A stretch of DNA of 64,000 bases from Clitoria ternatea (lineage: Eukaryota > Streptophyta > Magnoliopsida > Fabales > Fabaceae): assembly GCA_037962975.1 (NCBI GenBank), contig CM075669.1:189852501-189916500 (forward strand). The letters run 5' to 3'. Below the pieces are notes generated by a model. It did no database searches. It was not told the origin of the DNA and saw only the letters and a program-made list of their open reading frames with translations. The position numbers and the translations under genes are program-made. Below, in pieces: positions 1-11,100 of this stretch (positions are counted from its first letter, which is position 1; the number at the start of each line of letters is the position of its first letter).

Positions 1-669
1 TTTATTCGGATCCAGTCTACTTCGGTATCAAGTAAAATAAATTGGGCCGTACAAGGATGACGCGACCATGCCTTGGGCCCAATTAGGATATCGTGACAAA
101 AGGAATAAACGTATTAAATAATTATCACTTATAGGTTATGTTGATAATATTCGGACATAATGATGCATTGCTAGATGCCGCTCTTATTTTATATTAATAA
201 TAAAATAGTTTATTATTAATATGACCGGGTATTTTACCTATAGGGTCACACACATAGAGTAAGCCCATCAGAAAATGTTGTCTTATTTTAGTTGGACTAA
301 AATAAAGATATTGGGCCTAACTCATTTGGAATGAGTAAGGAGCCCACTTTTAGAGAGAACAAATTAGGTCAAACCTAAGCCTATAAATAGAGCATAAGAT
401 GCTCATAGGCGGTTCACTCAAGTGAGACACAAATTCGCAAAAGTTGTAAGAGCTACACGCCGTCAAACTAGCAGTTGGCAGGTGTTGCGATTCTGGTGGG
501 AGTGCTCGTGTGGACTCCTAAAGGACGAGGCTACGACTGCTTCGGAGTTCTTCAAGAGGTAACCTAAAATAATTTCGAAATTGTTTTGTGCTTTGAAACA
601 CGGAACCTTGCAAATCCTATGGAATCCCTTTTATTTTTTCCGCTGCTCATGCTTAGGGATTCCCTAACA
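1..669 (+). mobile_element. 3' portion of an unidentified LTR
   Basis: This stretch has no long ORF and looks like the downstream part of an LTR. It has a TATA-type box (TATAAATA, 382-389) followed by a transcribed-looking segment, and it ends in ...CCCTAACA at 669, where sequence joining the Tat protease region begins. The upstream end lies outside the window, so length, TSD and family cannot be fixed. Plus orientation is inferred from the TATA box and the CA terminus. It probably inserted into the Tat element that continues at 670. A solo LTR or the 3' LTR of a copia-like element are both possible. Confidence 0.45.
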
Positions 670-842
670 AAAAGTAGTTATCAACGAAGGCGCTCAGAAG
701 TACGATATGCCCCAGCAGCAAAGGCAAGACTGGCGTGAGGTGATAGATATGATTTTGGAGGCTTTGCTGGGGGTGGAGCTTTGATCACAGCCTAAAAGAA
801 TCATCATCGAATGATTCTGTCTGTCTAAGGGAAACCCAGGGT

Positions 843-1274
843 GTGGTGGCACCGGTGGTGTCATTCCCAGATGAATATTTTGGCACAACCATCCTTGGGA
901 GCTATGACGTTGTGGTCATAGTCGCTGTGATTGCAAACAAGGACGTTAAGAGGATCCTTGTCAATCAAGGGAGATCCTGCGATGTTATGTTTTATAATTG
1001 TTTTAAAAGAATGGGTTTCAATGACTCAGACTTACAACCTTATACGCAGGAGCTTACAACTTTTAATGAAGCGAAACAACCTACCAAGGGATATCTTGAC
1101 ACCCTTGTATCTTTCGAGGGCGAGTCTGGAGCAAGGACGGTGAAGTCCAAAGTCCTGGTGATTGATGTAGAGTCACCCTACAATGGCATCATAGGCTTCC
1201 CTACGTTGAACACTATCGAAGCAATTGTGTCCACGCCATACCTTCTTATCAAGTTTATTGATAAAGACAACTAG
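843..1274 (+). pseudogene. Tat gag-pol fragment: aspartic protease region
   Basis: The 143-residue open segment has the layout of the retropepsin region of Tat elements. A strand-rich stretch leads to a motif where the family has DxGSS, followed by phenylalanine-rich sequence and a late Gly-Phe-Pro-Thr-Leu-Asn block. The catalytic motif reads VNQGRSCDV, so the expected Asp is Asn (a G-to-A type change), and the enzyme would be inactive. Further gag-pol linker coding continues in the same frame to about 1541. The reading frame then changes before RT. Assignment rests on position and overall pattern; the catalytic change is seen directly. Confidence 0.7.
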
Positions 1275-1546
1275 ATGTCTTCCTTCTGAGGTGATCAAGA
1301 AATGGCCAGGTACTATTACAACCTGAGCCTAAATATGGTGAAGTTAGAAGCGTTCAACAAAAAGAGGAAGTTGAACGATGGAAGAACAACAGCGGGATCC
1401 GTTAGCCTGATCAACCTCGATCCCAGGGCGGAGCTGAAGATTGATCCTCACAACCCTTCCAAGCCCACGCCAAAAGAAGGTTCCAGAGATGTTGTGTTGG
1501 GAGATTCCCTAGAAAAATCACGCATATCAATGAAAAGTTAGAAACT

Positions 1547-2502
1547 ATGATGGAACAGTGGTTGGTTACGCTCCTTCACGAGTTTAAGGACTTGTTTGCA
1601 TGGACTGCTGCGGATATGCCTGGGATGGACCCCAATTTCTGTTATCACAAGTTATCCGTCTATCTTGAGACGAGACCGGTGGCTCAAAAGAAGAGAAGGT
1701 TGGGCCCCAAAAAACAGAGAGCGGCTTGTGAGCAAACAGGGGAACTGTTGAAGGCCAGATTCAGTAGGAAAGTCAGATACTCCTCCTGGCTCTCTAATGT
1801 GGTGATGGTACAGAAGGCCAACGGTAAATAGAGAATGTGCATGGATTATGTAGATTTGAACTGTTGTTGCCCCAAGGATCCTTATCCTCTCCCCAACATC
1901 GATCGAATGGTGAACGATTCTTCTAGTTACCAGTACTCGTCCTTCATGGACGCTTATTCGGGGTACAACCAGATTCCGATGTGGGAGGAAGATCAAGAGA
2001 AAATGGCATTTGTCAATGATCGCGGTTATTTTTGCTACACTATCATGCCTTTCAGTTTGAAGAACGCCGGTGCCACTTACTAGTGTATGATCAACAAGGT
2101 GTTCGAGGGCATGCACACCAAATTAGTGGAAGTGTACATTGAAGATCTTATTGCCAAGACCCCGGCTGGGGGTAATCATGTGGAAGATTTGTGCCAGGTG
2201 TTTACGCGCTTAAGGCAACACAATATGAGGCTAAACCCATTGAACACGTTCGTTGTGCCTGCAAGAAAATTTCTGGGTTTCATGCTAACTCAGCGCGGTA
2301 TCGAGGTGAATCTGGCAAGTGTCAGGTAATTTTAGACATGGAGAGTCCAAAGAATTTGAGGGAGGTCCAGTCACTGAAGAGAAAGGTAGCTGTTTTGGCA
2401 CGATTTATGCCTAAGATGGCGCACAGATCCCTTCTTCTTTACCAGATCCTAAAGAAGTGTAAGAAGTTTGAATGGGAAATGGAGCAGGAGCAAGCTTTCT
2501 GA
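1547..2502 (+). pseudogene. Tat reverse transcriptase (broken)
   Basis: RT blocks can be followed through stop codons. They are FAWTAADMPGMDP at the start of the domain, a WLSNVVMVQKANGK block, CMDYVDLN (residues of the conserved dNTP-side motif), SGYNQIPM, and AFVNDRGYFCYTIMPF. The catalytic YxDD-equivalent reads VYIEDL, in which the first Asp of the pair is Glu. Stops interrupt the frame at 1829 and 2081. The frame changes near 2325, where the connection region continues as RFMPKMAHRS. The domain order and the sequence before and after fit Tat. It is a dead copy. Confidence 0.85.
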
Positions 2503-2514
2503 GAGCTTAAGGAA

Positions 2515-2950
2515 GTGTTGTATATCCCTCCTATTTTGGTAAAACCTGACCCTGGAGAGGTACTTATCCTCTACCTAGCCATCTCGGATGAAGCACTAGG
2601 TGTGGCCCTAGTCAAGGAGACCCCGGAAGGACAGAGGCCCGTGTATTTCACCAGTAAGACGCTGTAGGGAACAGAGGCCGGTACCAAAAGATTGAAAAGC
2701 CGCCCTCGCCGTTGTTTGGGCCTCCCACCGTCTCAGGCCGTATTTTCATGTACACCCCATGATGGTGAGAACGGATCTCCCGCTCCATTCTGTTCTAAGC
2801 AAGCCAGATCTCGCTGGGAGAGTGATCAAGTGGTCCATTGAACTATCAGAGTTTGATGTTTTGTATGAGCCTCAGGGTACCATCAAAGCTCAGTTATTGG
2901 CTGATTTTATGGTGGAAATGACTGGGGTAGACCCCACTGTACCATGAAAT
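2515..2950 (+). pseudogene. Tat RNase H (first, retroviral-type connection/RNase H domain, broken)
   Basis: A segment in frame with the end of RT reads LYLAISDEALGVALVKE, the usual start of the gypsy RNase H domain, and then PVYFTSKTL. It meets a stop at about 2665 and a frame change near 2690. The later part continues in the main frame with RTDLPLHSVLSKPDLAGRVI and LADFMVEMTG. This last block leads directly into the second RNase H domain, as in intact Tat polyproteins. At least one stop and one frameshift make it non-functional. Confidence 0.75.
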
Positions 2951-3562
2951 CATTGGACAGTTTACGTGGATGGCTCTTCTAATAGCAAGGGATATGGCGC
3001 TGGTATTGTGGTGGAAAGCGATGATGGTGCGCACTTAGAAATATCTTTGCGCTTTAATTTCAAAACCTCCAACAATCAGGCCGAATATAAAGCTTGCCTC
3101 GCCGGACTCAGAGCACTAATTGACATCGGAGATTCCAAAGTAACCCTCTGTAGTGATTCATAATTGGTGATCTCACAAATTCAGAGTGAATATCAAGTCT
3201 GCGAGCCCCAGCTCTAACTGTATTTAAACTGCGTGAATGAATTGAAGGGAAGATTCTCTATGTTGGAATTTAAACATGTACCCAAAGAGGAAAACACTAG
3301 GGCAGACATCCTCTCGAGACTTGCAAGCACAAAGCATCCTGGGAACACAACATCTGTGGTACAGAGTACGCTGATGACACCCAGCATCCCCTTGACCCTG
3401 TCATTAAATGCAATATCATATTGTGCCTTCGATGAGAACTTATGGGTAGTCCCTTACATACGGTATTTTGTTGATGGGCGGCTGCCCACTGATGACTTAG
3501 AAAGGAAGAAGTTGAAAAGGGAGCTGCCTTACTTTACGTTGGTGGATGGCATGCTCATATGA
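2951..3562 (+). pseudogene. Tat archaeal-like RNase H (second RNase H domain) and linker
   Basis: The segment starts with WTVYVDGSSNSKGYGAGIV, the first-Asp motif of the archaeal-type RNase H found downstream of the retroviral RNase H in Tat elements. It continues with NNQAEYKACLAGL (Glu motif) and LCSDS (second Asp motif). A stop at 3161 and another near 3215 interrupt it. The domain then runs on as FKHVPKEENTRADILSRLA, which contains the last conserved Asp region. From about 3340 to 3562 is the linker to integrase. This domain is the best evidence that the element is Tat rather than Athila or a chromovirus. Confidence 0.85.
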
Positions 3563-4620
3563 AGGGGATTTTCTATGCCTTAGTTCAGGTGTCTAAATGA
3601 AAATGAGGTACGAGGTATGCTGGAAGAGGTGCATGAGGGGCAATGTGGACACCACGCCAGAGGTAGAAGCCTGATGAGAAAGGTTCTTAAAGAGGGTTAC
3701 TGGTGGCCTATAATGAAGAAAGACTCCATTGAGTTCATAAAGAAGTGTGATCCGTGTCAGAGATTTTCCAACCTTTATCACACACCAGCCCAAGAGCTTT
3801 CTACATCCGCTGTGCCATGGCCTTTTCATCGGTGGGGCCTCGATATCCTGGGTCCATTCCCAACAACGCCTGGTGGCATCAAGTATTTCATAGTTGGGGT
3901 GGATTACTTTACAAAATGGATAGAATTGGATCCCATGGTGCACATCACCTCAGCTCGGACATGACGTTTCATCTATGAGAACATCATAGCGCAGTTTGGA
4001 GGCCCAGCATGGATCGTTACTAACAACGGCATGCAATTTATTGATAGGAAGTTCACAGAATTGCTTAAAGGAGTGGGGATAGTCGAAATCTTCTCATTTG
4101 TCGAACATCCTCAAACAAATGGCCAGGCCGAGGTGGCTAATAGAGAGGTGCTGAAAGGGTTAAAGAAACGTCTAGGCGAAGCAAAGGGCGGATGGATGGA
4201 CCAGCTATGCCATGTCTTGTGGGCATATCGCACTACACCACACTCCTCAACCAACGAGTCTCCACATCGCCTTACTTACGGTGTTGAGGCGATGATTCCG
4301 GCGGAACTCCAGACTACGTCAACAAGGGTTGAGTATTTTTCTGAGGAGAATAATAATGCCAATCTAGCATCTGAATTGGTTGTTCTTTAAGAGCTCAGGG
4401 AAGAAGAATTTGTCAGGGATCAGACTATTAAAGCAAAGGTCGCCCTCCAATACAACAAGCGCGTGCAACACAGAGCATTCAACATAGGAGATCTCGTTCT
4501 AAGGAAGGCTAGTGTGGGAAATAAGTTTGCTCATCAAGGAAAATTGGCACCGACATAGGAAGGCCCTTACAAAGTATCTGAGGTGACAGGCAAAGGGTCA
4601 TATCGATTGGAGAACCTCGA
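3563..4620 (+). pseudogene. Tat integrase (broken)
   Basis: The His-His-Cys-Cys zinc domain is visible: VHEGQCGHHARG, then GYWWPIMKKD, then KKCDPCQRF. The catalytic core has WGLDILGPFP (first Asp). The second Asp motif reads VTNNGMQF, where integrases have TDNG, so this catalytic Asp is Asn. The Glu motif is HPQTNGQAEVANRE and is intact. A block QLCHVLWAYRTTPHSSTNESP follows, then the C-terminal region to about 4620 with a stop at 4388. A stop at 3962 also breaks the core. Most of the domain is in one frame. The Asp-to-Asn change and stops show it is inactive. Confidence 0.88.
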
Positions 4621-4934
4621 TGGCATACCTATCCGCAATAAATGGAACACACAGAATTTATGCATTTATACAGCTAGTTAGTAAGATGGTGTGTACTCTT
4701 TTTCCTGACTTGAGTTTTTTCCCATTGGGTTTTCTCAAGGAGGTTTTAATGATGCATGACCCCATCTATGCTTCATTTGTAACTCATATTCAATTTAATG
4801 AGAAATATATTCATGGCCACTGCGCTTTCACTCCTTTCTTATGTCTGTGGTTTATAGCTTTACACGCAGTGGACAAAAGGGTCCTCAGGACGGATGATCT
4901 CAACTACCTAATCCATAGTTGACGATGTAACTCC
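4621..4934 (+). other. Tat 3' untranslated region, first part
   Basis: This is non-coding sequence between the integrase and the insertion point of the Tekay-type element. It ends in the first copy of the 3'-region repeat (GGACGGATGATCTCAA...), which includes a hairpin at 4901-4921 (CAACTA / TAGTTG with a 9-base loop). The repeat resumes after the insertion at 15541. Confidence 0.6.
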
Positions 4935-4939
4935 TTGAA

Positions 4940-7830
4940 TGTAACATCCCAATTTAAAAATTAATTACCGAATGAGATTAAGCCACTAAACTAAAAATAA
5001 TTACAAAGTGAGAATTACTTATTAATTGTGATTAATTTTAACTTAAGAAGCTGATTACTGATTGACTAGGATGTGTGACACGTGAGCAGCTGCAACTTCA
5101 CGTTCTCCCATCCTACTCTCCTCATTTCTTCGGTATAAGTTCAGAGGCCTCCAACTACTGTCCATTCACTCCAAATTCCTCGAAACCTTTCTCTTCTCCT
5201 ACTTCTCTTCTTCTTCGTTCTTCTTCTTCTCTGTCCCCTATTTTCGTAAGCTCACGACAGCGGTGTTGTAGAGGACCCGAAGCTTCCCTCTATTGGTGAA
5301 GAACAATCGCCGAAGCGGAAGAAGAACGGCTTCCTGTTTCCAAAATGATTAAAGAGTACGACTGCATTCCAGGGGGGCTGAACGAGTGAGAGTGGTGGAC
5401 GAAGCAAACAGGACAGTGGACCAACGCCAAAACAGAGGAACTTCTAGGAGTCTCGTTAGTTGGTGGGGGGTATCTTATATCTTAAATGCATGGGTTATGG
5501 ACGAGTTCCGGGTGTTAATGACTTGTTGATTCTGGTGATTTAAAATGTGTTGATAGGTGTGTTTGATTGCGTAAAGGATATATGATGCCCGGATGTGTAA
5601 TGACTAGGAGTTGAGAATGCATGTCTAATTCCGTCCATGAAATGCATGTTAATAATCTTGAAGGCGTTGAATGATTGCATGAGGAGAATGTGTTAAAATA
5701 TTGTTGATGATTACCATGTGATTTATATGACATGCAGGTTACTATGATTCTAAATGCTGACTGCTTGTAAGGAAAGATTGACTTATTGAGTTTTGATAAT
5801 GTCTAATACTGATTGTATGTGATACGTGTATTGTTGAGTAAAAGGTCGTGTGTGTGAAATCTGCGTCTGTATGTTCATTCCGTGTGTGGTAATGTATGTG
5901 GTGCATGAAGTGCATGAGTTAATAGTGTGGAAGTGATTTGCTGATTCTGTTCGTAATCCAATGATAATACCTTGCATGAGATGTAGTGATAAGAATGCTG
6001 AGAGCATGTAGTGTGTGACACTACCATTTGAATCGGTTATTAAATGCATGAGATGCTGTTAAAGACCTTGAGTGGGACTCAAGGCAAGCCGATTGAGTGC
6101 GACTCAGGGCTGCCCGTAACACTACCGTTGACGCTGAGAGTGTTTGTGTTACAAAGGAAGGCAAACGGTTTGGTACCAGTAAAACGGCCGAGTCAACTGG
6201 GAGCTGAATAAAAGGCTAAGAGCCTACGTTGCAATGATAAAAACTGATAATACGCGAGGCGGATCCGATTGAATGAATCTATGTATATGTGCGATTGATG
6301 CTGACTGTGACGTGATTGTATGTATGTGTGTTAGTGTTATTGAGAAGAATATGTGCATATAGCCGAGTGATAACTAGGTAGATTCCGATTGAAGTATGCC
6401 TTGTATGTGTTCCGATTGAATGGCATAGTGTATGTTGTTGATTGTTGCTATATATATATACATACATATTTACTGTTGCATGATTGAGGAATAATCCGAG
6501 TCAGTATCTATCATTTAATATTTAAGATACTCACCCCCCTACTGTGGCTATATTTCAGTGAACATTACACGAGACGGTGAATGATGGAGGAGCTGCATAC
6601 CGTGTGGAGTGCTTGTGTACTATGGAAATGTATATATATATATATATATGTATATGATGTATGTAAGGTTTCGTCATAGCCTTGGCCGGCTCTTATTTTG
6701 GTCCTTTATCTAACTGTATCAGAACTGAACTCTCTCAGGTTGAGAGTATTATCATGTGCGTTAAATATATATATGTACGTATAATACTGTGTGTTCATCT
6801 TGTACTGTGTGTGGATGCCCAGGTGGTATACGTTGCATTTTACTAAACATGTAGAGCCCGCATGATTTTGAGTAAGTAAGAGCTAAGTTAATCTTGTGTT
6901 AGGCGTGATAGAGTGACTTTCTTCCGAATGAAGAGAGGTTGGGCCAACTCCGAGTGGAATATGCCCATTAAAATCATTTTCGTGGTACGCTGGTCAATAT
7001 GTTATGGAGCGAGAGATTTCATAGATACAACCTTCCGATCGAAGGGTATTTCGATGTTTCCGAGTGGAAGTCAACCGAGTGAATGTCTCCCCTGATGGTT
7101 GAATTGGCAATACGACTCTGAGTAAAGCCTGTAGTGGTGAACTTATATTAGAGGGGGTAAAATCTAGATGATACAGCGTAGATTTTAGTTTAACAAGTCT
7201 TCTGTATGTAGAGGAGTTAATATGTATTCCGAGTGGCGAGGAGTTAGAGCATTCCGAGTGAGGGAGCCTTAGTGTGAAGTAGACTACATCTCCCGAGTGA
7301 TGGGTGAGGGAATCATTTCCCGAGTGGTTAACATCTGTGCCTTTCTAGAATGAAGATAAAGAGTATTGTGTAAACCTCCGAGAAAGCATGTATGTGTGGG
7401 AGTCTTCCGAGAGAAATTAGGTTCCGACTCCGAGTGATGAGATTACCGAGAGGACTTGAGCTTAGATTCCGAGTGATCGAATTATCCGAGTGTACTGTTC
7501 GCTTGAGCGAATAAGGGTTCGCTCTAGCGAGTGTGAATAAATGGAAGGTTTCTAGTTGGTTTCGCTTAAGCGAATGGGTGCTTCGCCCAAGCGTGATGGG
7601 TTGTCTCGCTCAAGCGGGTTGGGTCTCGTTTGAGCGAGTGAGCACTGTAATGGGCTCGCTCAAGCTTGGTTCTTCCGTTGGGCTTTCGTATGAATGGTTT
7701 TATCTTTCCTCCTCTGATCGGTTTTGCTTTCCCTTGCCTTATGTTGGTTTATTTTACCGGCTGCATGGTGGATTTTGAAAAAAAAATTCCCTGGTCTCAG
7801 TTTTGAGTTTAATTAAGTCAGGTTGTTTCA
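4940..7830 (+). repeat. 5' LTR of the Tekay-type element (family A LTR)
   Basis: The LTR is 2,891 bp, with TG...CA ends, and is repeated at 12630-15540. Internal modules are: a block GGTTTGGTACCAGTAAAA (6167-6184); a TA microsatellite near 6630-6649; CCTTGGCCGGCTC (6680-6692); a zone with about ten CCGAGTG heptamers and many one-base variants (6910-7510); and a cluster of CGCTTGAGCG/CGCTCAAGCG motifs (7498-7670). Related LTRs occur as solo copies at 22871-26293 and 31523-34882. No ORF in it looks real. Confidence 0.95.
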
Positions 7831-7833
7831 TTT

Positions 7834-7845
7834 TGGTATCAGAGC
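7834..7845 (+). other. Primer-binding site, initiator tRNA-Met type
   Basis: TGGTATCAGAGC lies three bases after the end of the 5' LTR. It is the standard plant PBS complementary to the 3' end of initiator tRNA-Met and fixes the LTR/internal boundary. From here to the gag start at 8159 is the untranslated leader. Confidence 0.95.
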
Positions 7846-8158
7846 AGACTTAAAAGGTCCAAGGCCAAGGTATGCTTACTCCGAGTGAACGGTGATGTAC
7901 ATTATGACCAGTCGTCATAAATTGCTTGTAATATCTGAGGACTTTGATGCCTAATTAAGTATAATTTGTGTGGCCATGTGTTTATGAGATGTTGTTTTGG
8001 GGTAGAAGATCATTCCTATCCTGGTCCGATTAATTATATGATATTTAAGAATTGTATGATAATGTGTTATAGTTGTTGAATGTTGGGTTGAAATCCGATC
8101 GGTAGTGAGTAATTCTGTAAACTTATCCTTGGAAGGGGTGTTGATTTCAGGATAAGTC

Positions 8159-11100
8159 ATGCCGAATCGTCATAGCATGGAAGCCATAGCCACGGCATTC
8201 CAACGTTTCACTGACGTATTCGAGAGGCAGAGCCAGCCTCGAACTGAAGATGGCCAAGTATTGGATCGCTTCCTGAAGAGGAAGCCGAGTGAGTTTCAAG
8301 GGGGATTTAATCCCGAAGCAGCTTACAAGTGGATTCAAGATTTGGAGAGAGTTTTTGGGGGCCTTCGTTGTACTGAGGCCCAGAAAGTTGAGTGCGCAGT
8401 GTACATGTTGCGGGACGAAGCAGAAAATTGGTGGAAGATCACCAAAAACCAATTGACTGACGCTGGCATCCAACTGGTATGGGAGAATTTTAGAACGTGT
8501 TTCCTGGAGAAATATTTCCCCGACACAGTACGGAGTCGGAAAGAACTGGAATTTATGGAACTGAAGCAGGGTTCCATGTCTGTAGAGGAATACGCTGCCA
8601 GGTTTGAAGAGTTGTGTTTGTTTTATCCGCCCTTCCAACAACCTGGAACCGAGAGTTCCAAATGCATTAAGTTCGAGAGCGGACTGAGGTCGGACATTAA
8701 GAGAGCGTTCAGGCACTTAGAAATTAGAAGCTTTCCTGTATTGGTGAATAAATGCAGAATTTTTGAAGAGGATGACAAGGCCCACTCGGGCCAGAGCAGC
8801 AAGACAGACCCCTCCTTAAAGCCCCAGCAATCTCGCTTTAAGAGACCAAGTAACGCTGGCAGAAGCAGACCCTACTCCAGGTTTAGGGGTCGGAGTCAGC
8901 AGGGAGGACGCTCAGCTTATCGTATGCGAGACGGTAAGTGTTTTAAGTGTGGAGGAAACCATTATGCTCGGGATTGCAGCAACAATGATGAAATGGTATG
9001 CTACCATTGTAATGAGAAAGGGCACATTCGCCCTGACTGCCCTCAACTACATCAAGCAAACGCTAATGTGCACCATGGAGGCTTCTGAGGGAGAGGCCGT
9101 GGAAATGGTGGCCGTGGGATTGGGGGCAGAGGCAATGGAGCTCGAGGAAACATGATGTTTGCCCCAAACAACCAGAGAAGAAATGCCAACCAACCAGCTA
9201 CTAGGAGAGTTTACGCCATCAACGCTGAGGAAGCTGCACAAGTGAATGACTTGGTGCAAAGTAAGTGCTCACTCGGTAGATATACACTTAATGTAGTTTT
9301 TGATTCTGGAGCCACCCACTCCTTTATAGTTGACGATTGTGTGAGACGTTTGAGGTTGCCAACTGTGTATATGGATCGGACTTTGGAGGTAGCCAATCCG
9401 ACCGGCGTTAAAGTGTTGACATCAATGATGTGCAAAGATGTAACCTTTACGTTGGGCGATCGGAGTTTTACCTTCGATTTAATATGTGTGCCTCTGAAAG
9501 ATCTCGACATTGTACTAGGCATGGATTGGCTTTCAGCCAACAAGGTATTGGTGGACTGTCGAAACTGAAGAGTAATTTTTCCGAGGCAGATCAATGATGA
9601 CTACACGGTACAAGGTATAGCTCAGTTATTTATGATGCTTTGTTTAACCGAGGGAGAGGGTAGAGCCCGAGTGAATGATATTCCGACTGTTTGTGAATTC
9701 CCTAAGGTGTTTCCGAAGGATGTGCCGGGTGTCCCTCCAAATAGAGAAGTTGAAATCTCTATAGACTTAATTCCTGGAGCCGAGCCGGTCTCCAGTGCAC
9801 CCTATAGGATGTCCCCAACAGAATTGGTTGAGTTGAAAAAGAAAGTGGATGAGTTACTCGGCAAACAGTTTATTCGACCGAGTGTATCACCATGGGGCGC
9901 ACCGGTGTTGCTTGTTAAGAAGAAAGACGGCAGCATGAGGTTATGTATAGACTACCGACAGCTAAATAAGCTTACGATTAAGAACCGGTACTCGTTGCCC
10001 AGGATTGATGACTTAATTGACCAACTGCGTGGTGCTTTAGTTTTCTCGAAAATCGATTTACGCTCGGGATACCACCAGATCCGGGTGAAGGACTCGGATA
10101 TTCCCAAGACTGCCTTCAGGACCCGGTACGGCCACTACGAGTATGTAGTAATGCCGTTTGGTGTGACAAACGCCCCTACTGTATTCATGAATTACATGAA
10201 CAGCATCTTTCACCCATACTTAGACCGATTTGTGGTCATTTTTATTGATGATATCTTGGTCTATTCCAAGACCCCCGAGGAGCATGAGGAACACCTCCGT
10301 TTGATACTTCAAATATTGAAGAAGAAACAGCTGTTTGCAAAACTTTCGAAGTGTGATTTTTGGATGGATAAGATCCACTTTCTCGGGCATGTAATTTCCA
10401 AGGAAGGCGTCTCGGTAGACCCTTCAAAGGTAGCAGCTGTAATAGCATAGGAGAGACCCAAGTCGATCTCAGAGATAAGGAGCTTCATGGGCCTAGCTGG
10501 TTATTATAGAAGGTTTATTGAGGGTTTTTCTAAGCTTGTGTTGCCACTGACCAAGTTGACTCGGAAAAATGTCCCTTTCGTGTGGAATTCCGAGTGTAAG
10601 AGCAGTTTCCGAGAGTTAAAGTCTAAGTTGACAACCGCTCCAGTGTTGGCATTGCCAAATTTGCAAGAGAGCTTCGTGGTATACTGTGATGCGTCAGGAC
10701 TCGGTCTGGGGTGCGTACTAATGCAGAAAGACCGAGTGATAGCTTATGCCTCTCGGCAATTGAGGCCGCACGAGCAGCATTATCCGACCCATGACTTGGA
10801 ATTGGCAGCTGTGGTCTTCGCATTAAAGATATGGAGGCATTATTTGTACGGTTCCAAATTCGAGGTGTACAGCGACCACAAGAGCCTCAAATATTTATTT
10901 GACCAGAAAGAGTTGAACATGAGGCAGAGGAGATGGACAGAGTTTTTGAAAGACTACGACTTCGAATTAAAGTATCATTCGGGTAAGGCGAACGTTGTAG
11001 CCGACGTATTGAGTCAGAAATCCCTCCATGTGGCAGTAATGATGGTGAAGGAGGTAGAGTTACTAGAGCAATTTCGAGACATGAATTTGCATGTTGACGT

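Larger units (their letters stand above)
670..4939 (+). mobile_element. Tat-lineage Ty3/gypsy element, left part (protease to integrase and start of 3' region)
   Basis: The order of domains is protease, reverse transcriptase, RNase H, a second RNase H of the archaeal-like type, then integrase. Two RNase H domains in this order are characteristic of the plant Tat lineage. The 5' LTR and most of gag are not in the window. The coding region is broken by many stops and by at least three frame changes (near 1541, 2325 and 2690), so it is an old, dead copy. It is cut at 4939 by the Tekay-type element and resumes at 15541. The two sides share TTGAA as a target-site duplication and carry copies of the same 3'-region repeat. 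Confidence 0.85.

Noticed and set aside
8147..8716. 189-residue minus-strand frame opposite to gag
   Set aside because: It is fully antisense to a well-supported gag domain and has no recognisable motif; it is a shadow of the gag frame.
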